From the NCBI GenBank assembly GCA_019313095.1, contig JAFDBU010000130.1, positions 1-6,175 on the forward strand: DNA of 6,175 bases. Reading direction: 5' to 3'. Source of the stretch: Deltaproteobacteria bacterium. GTDB taxonomy: Bacteria; Desulfobacterota; Desulfobulbia; Desulfobulbales; BM004. The notes beneath the pieces are model-generated. The model worked only from the letters and a program-made list of their open reading frames with translations. It did not search any database and was not told the origin of the DNA. Below, in pieces: positions 5,704 through 6,175 of this stretch. Every line of letters starts with the position of its first letter. Position 1 is the first letter of the stretch. The translations under genes were made by a program, and so were the position numbers.

Positions 5704-6175
5704 ATGTCTATTTCTAAAAAAATGAATGAGTTTGCCAAAAGTGCTTCCTGGATCCGCAAGATGTTTGAAGAGGGTGCCAGACTGAAGAAGGAATTCGGCG
5801 CTGAAAATGTCTTTGACTTCAGCCTTGGGAATCCGGACCTGCCGCCTCCCGGTGCTTTTCAGAAAACACTTATACAACTGGTTGAAAATGATGTGCCCGG
5901 CTCCCATGCCTACATGCCTAACAGTGGTTACCCCTTTGTGCGGGAGGCTGTGGCTTCCAGCATTTCAAAAGAACAGGGCGTAAGTCTTACCGCCAGCGAA
6001 ATGTTGATGACCTGCGGCGCTGCCGGCGGCTTGAACATAACCTTGAAGGCCCTGCTTGATCCGGGCGATGAGGTGATTATACTGGCGCCGTTTTTTGTGG
6101 AATATAAGTTCTATGTCGACAACCATGGGGGCGTCAGCAAGGTTGTTGACACTGACAGTAATTTTGACCTGGATC
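5704..6175 (+). CDS. PLP-dependent aminotransferase, class I/II (3' partial)
   Basis: The first 157 codons of a fold-type-I pyridoxal-phosphate aminotransferase; the frame is still open at the right edge. Visible family signatures are FSLGNPDLPPP (residues 39-49, substrate-side N-terminal region), YMPNSGYPFVREAVA (70-84), the cofactor-phosphate loop CGAAGGLN (104-111), and LLDPGDEVIILAPFFVEY (117-134). The PLP-binding lysine and the C-terminal arginine lie beyond the window. These features place it among the aspartate/aromatic-type aminotransferases commonly annotated as aspB-like, but the substrate cannot be read from this part. The start is set by a strong GGAGG site. It probably has its own promoter (5612-5640), although read-through from the upstream genes is possible. 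Confidence 0.93.
   Translation, partial: MSISKKMNEFAKSASWIRKMFEEGARLKKEFGAENVFDFSLGNPDLPPPGAFQKTLIQLVENDVPGSHAYMPNSGYPFVREAVASSISKEQGVSLTASEMLMTCGAAGGLNITLKALLDPGDEVIILAPFFVEYKFYVDNHGGVSKVVDTDSNFDLD

Noticed and set aside
1..6175. Mobile element, phage, defence system, CRISPR or toxin-antitoxin cassette
   Set aside because: No transposase, integrase, repeat-spacer pattern, terminal inverted repeats or small toxin-like gene pair is visible; the genes are housekeeping or envelope-related.

Overview
The window looks like ordinary chromosomal housekeeping DNA from a Gram-negative anaerobe-type bacterium. I favour Desulfobacterota (the former Deltaproteobacteria). This rests on the style of the proteins: an FtsY with a short lysine-rich N-terminus and acidic linker, a soluble DUF2156 protein, a DjlA-like protein beside ftsY, and an aminotransferase opening with an IRKMFEEG-type N-terminus. 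The placement is inferred from memory of these families, not from a search. I see no tRNA, rRNA, CRISPR array, transposase, integrase or phage gene.

Layout. The left edge (1-489, +) is the C-terminal protease domain of an ATP-dependent Lon protease whose start lies outside the window. It meets tail to tail, with 2 bases between the stop codons, a minus-strand gene (492-1424) for a stand-alone DUF2156 / LPG_synthase_C protein with a GNAT-type fold. A 327-base AT-rich divergent gap (1425-1751) follows. It holds short direct repeats, a small palindrome and at best weak promoter matches. Then comes a run of four plus-strand genes: an IspH protein fused to a polytopic UbiA-like membrane domain (1752-3479), ftsY (3550-4683), a membrane-anchored TerB + J-domain protein of DjlA type (4730-5566), and the first 157 codons of a fold-type-I PLP aminotransferase (5704 to the right edge). 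The gaps between the first three (70 and 46 bases) contain no evident terminator, so they may be co-transcribed. The aminotransferase has its own plausible extended -10 promoter and a strong Shine-Dalgarno.

How they fit together. IspH performs the last step of the MEP isoprenoid pathway. FtsY is the membrane receptor for SRP-dependent co-translational insertion. The DjlA-like protein would recruit DnaK at the inner membrane. The shared theme is membrane biogenesis and quality control, but a functional link is only inferred from gene order.

Most noteworthy: the single uninterrupted ORF joining a complete IspH to a UbiA-like membrane domain, and the fact that this domain has lost most of the metal-binding aspartates expected of an active UbiA prenyltransferase while keeping other family signatures. 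A smaller regulatory curiosity is an 11-base sequence shared exactly by the leader of the ispH fusion and the promoter spacer of the aminotransferase. I do not see a clear new defence, mobile or RNA-based system.
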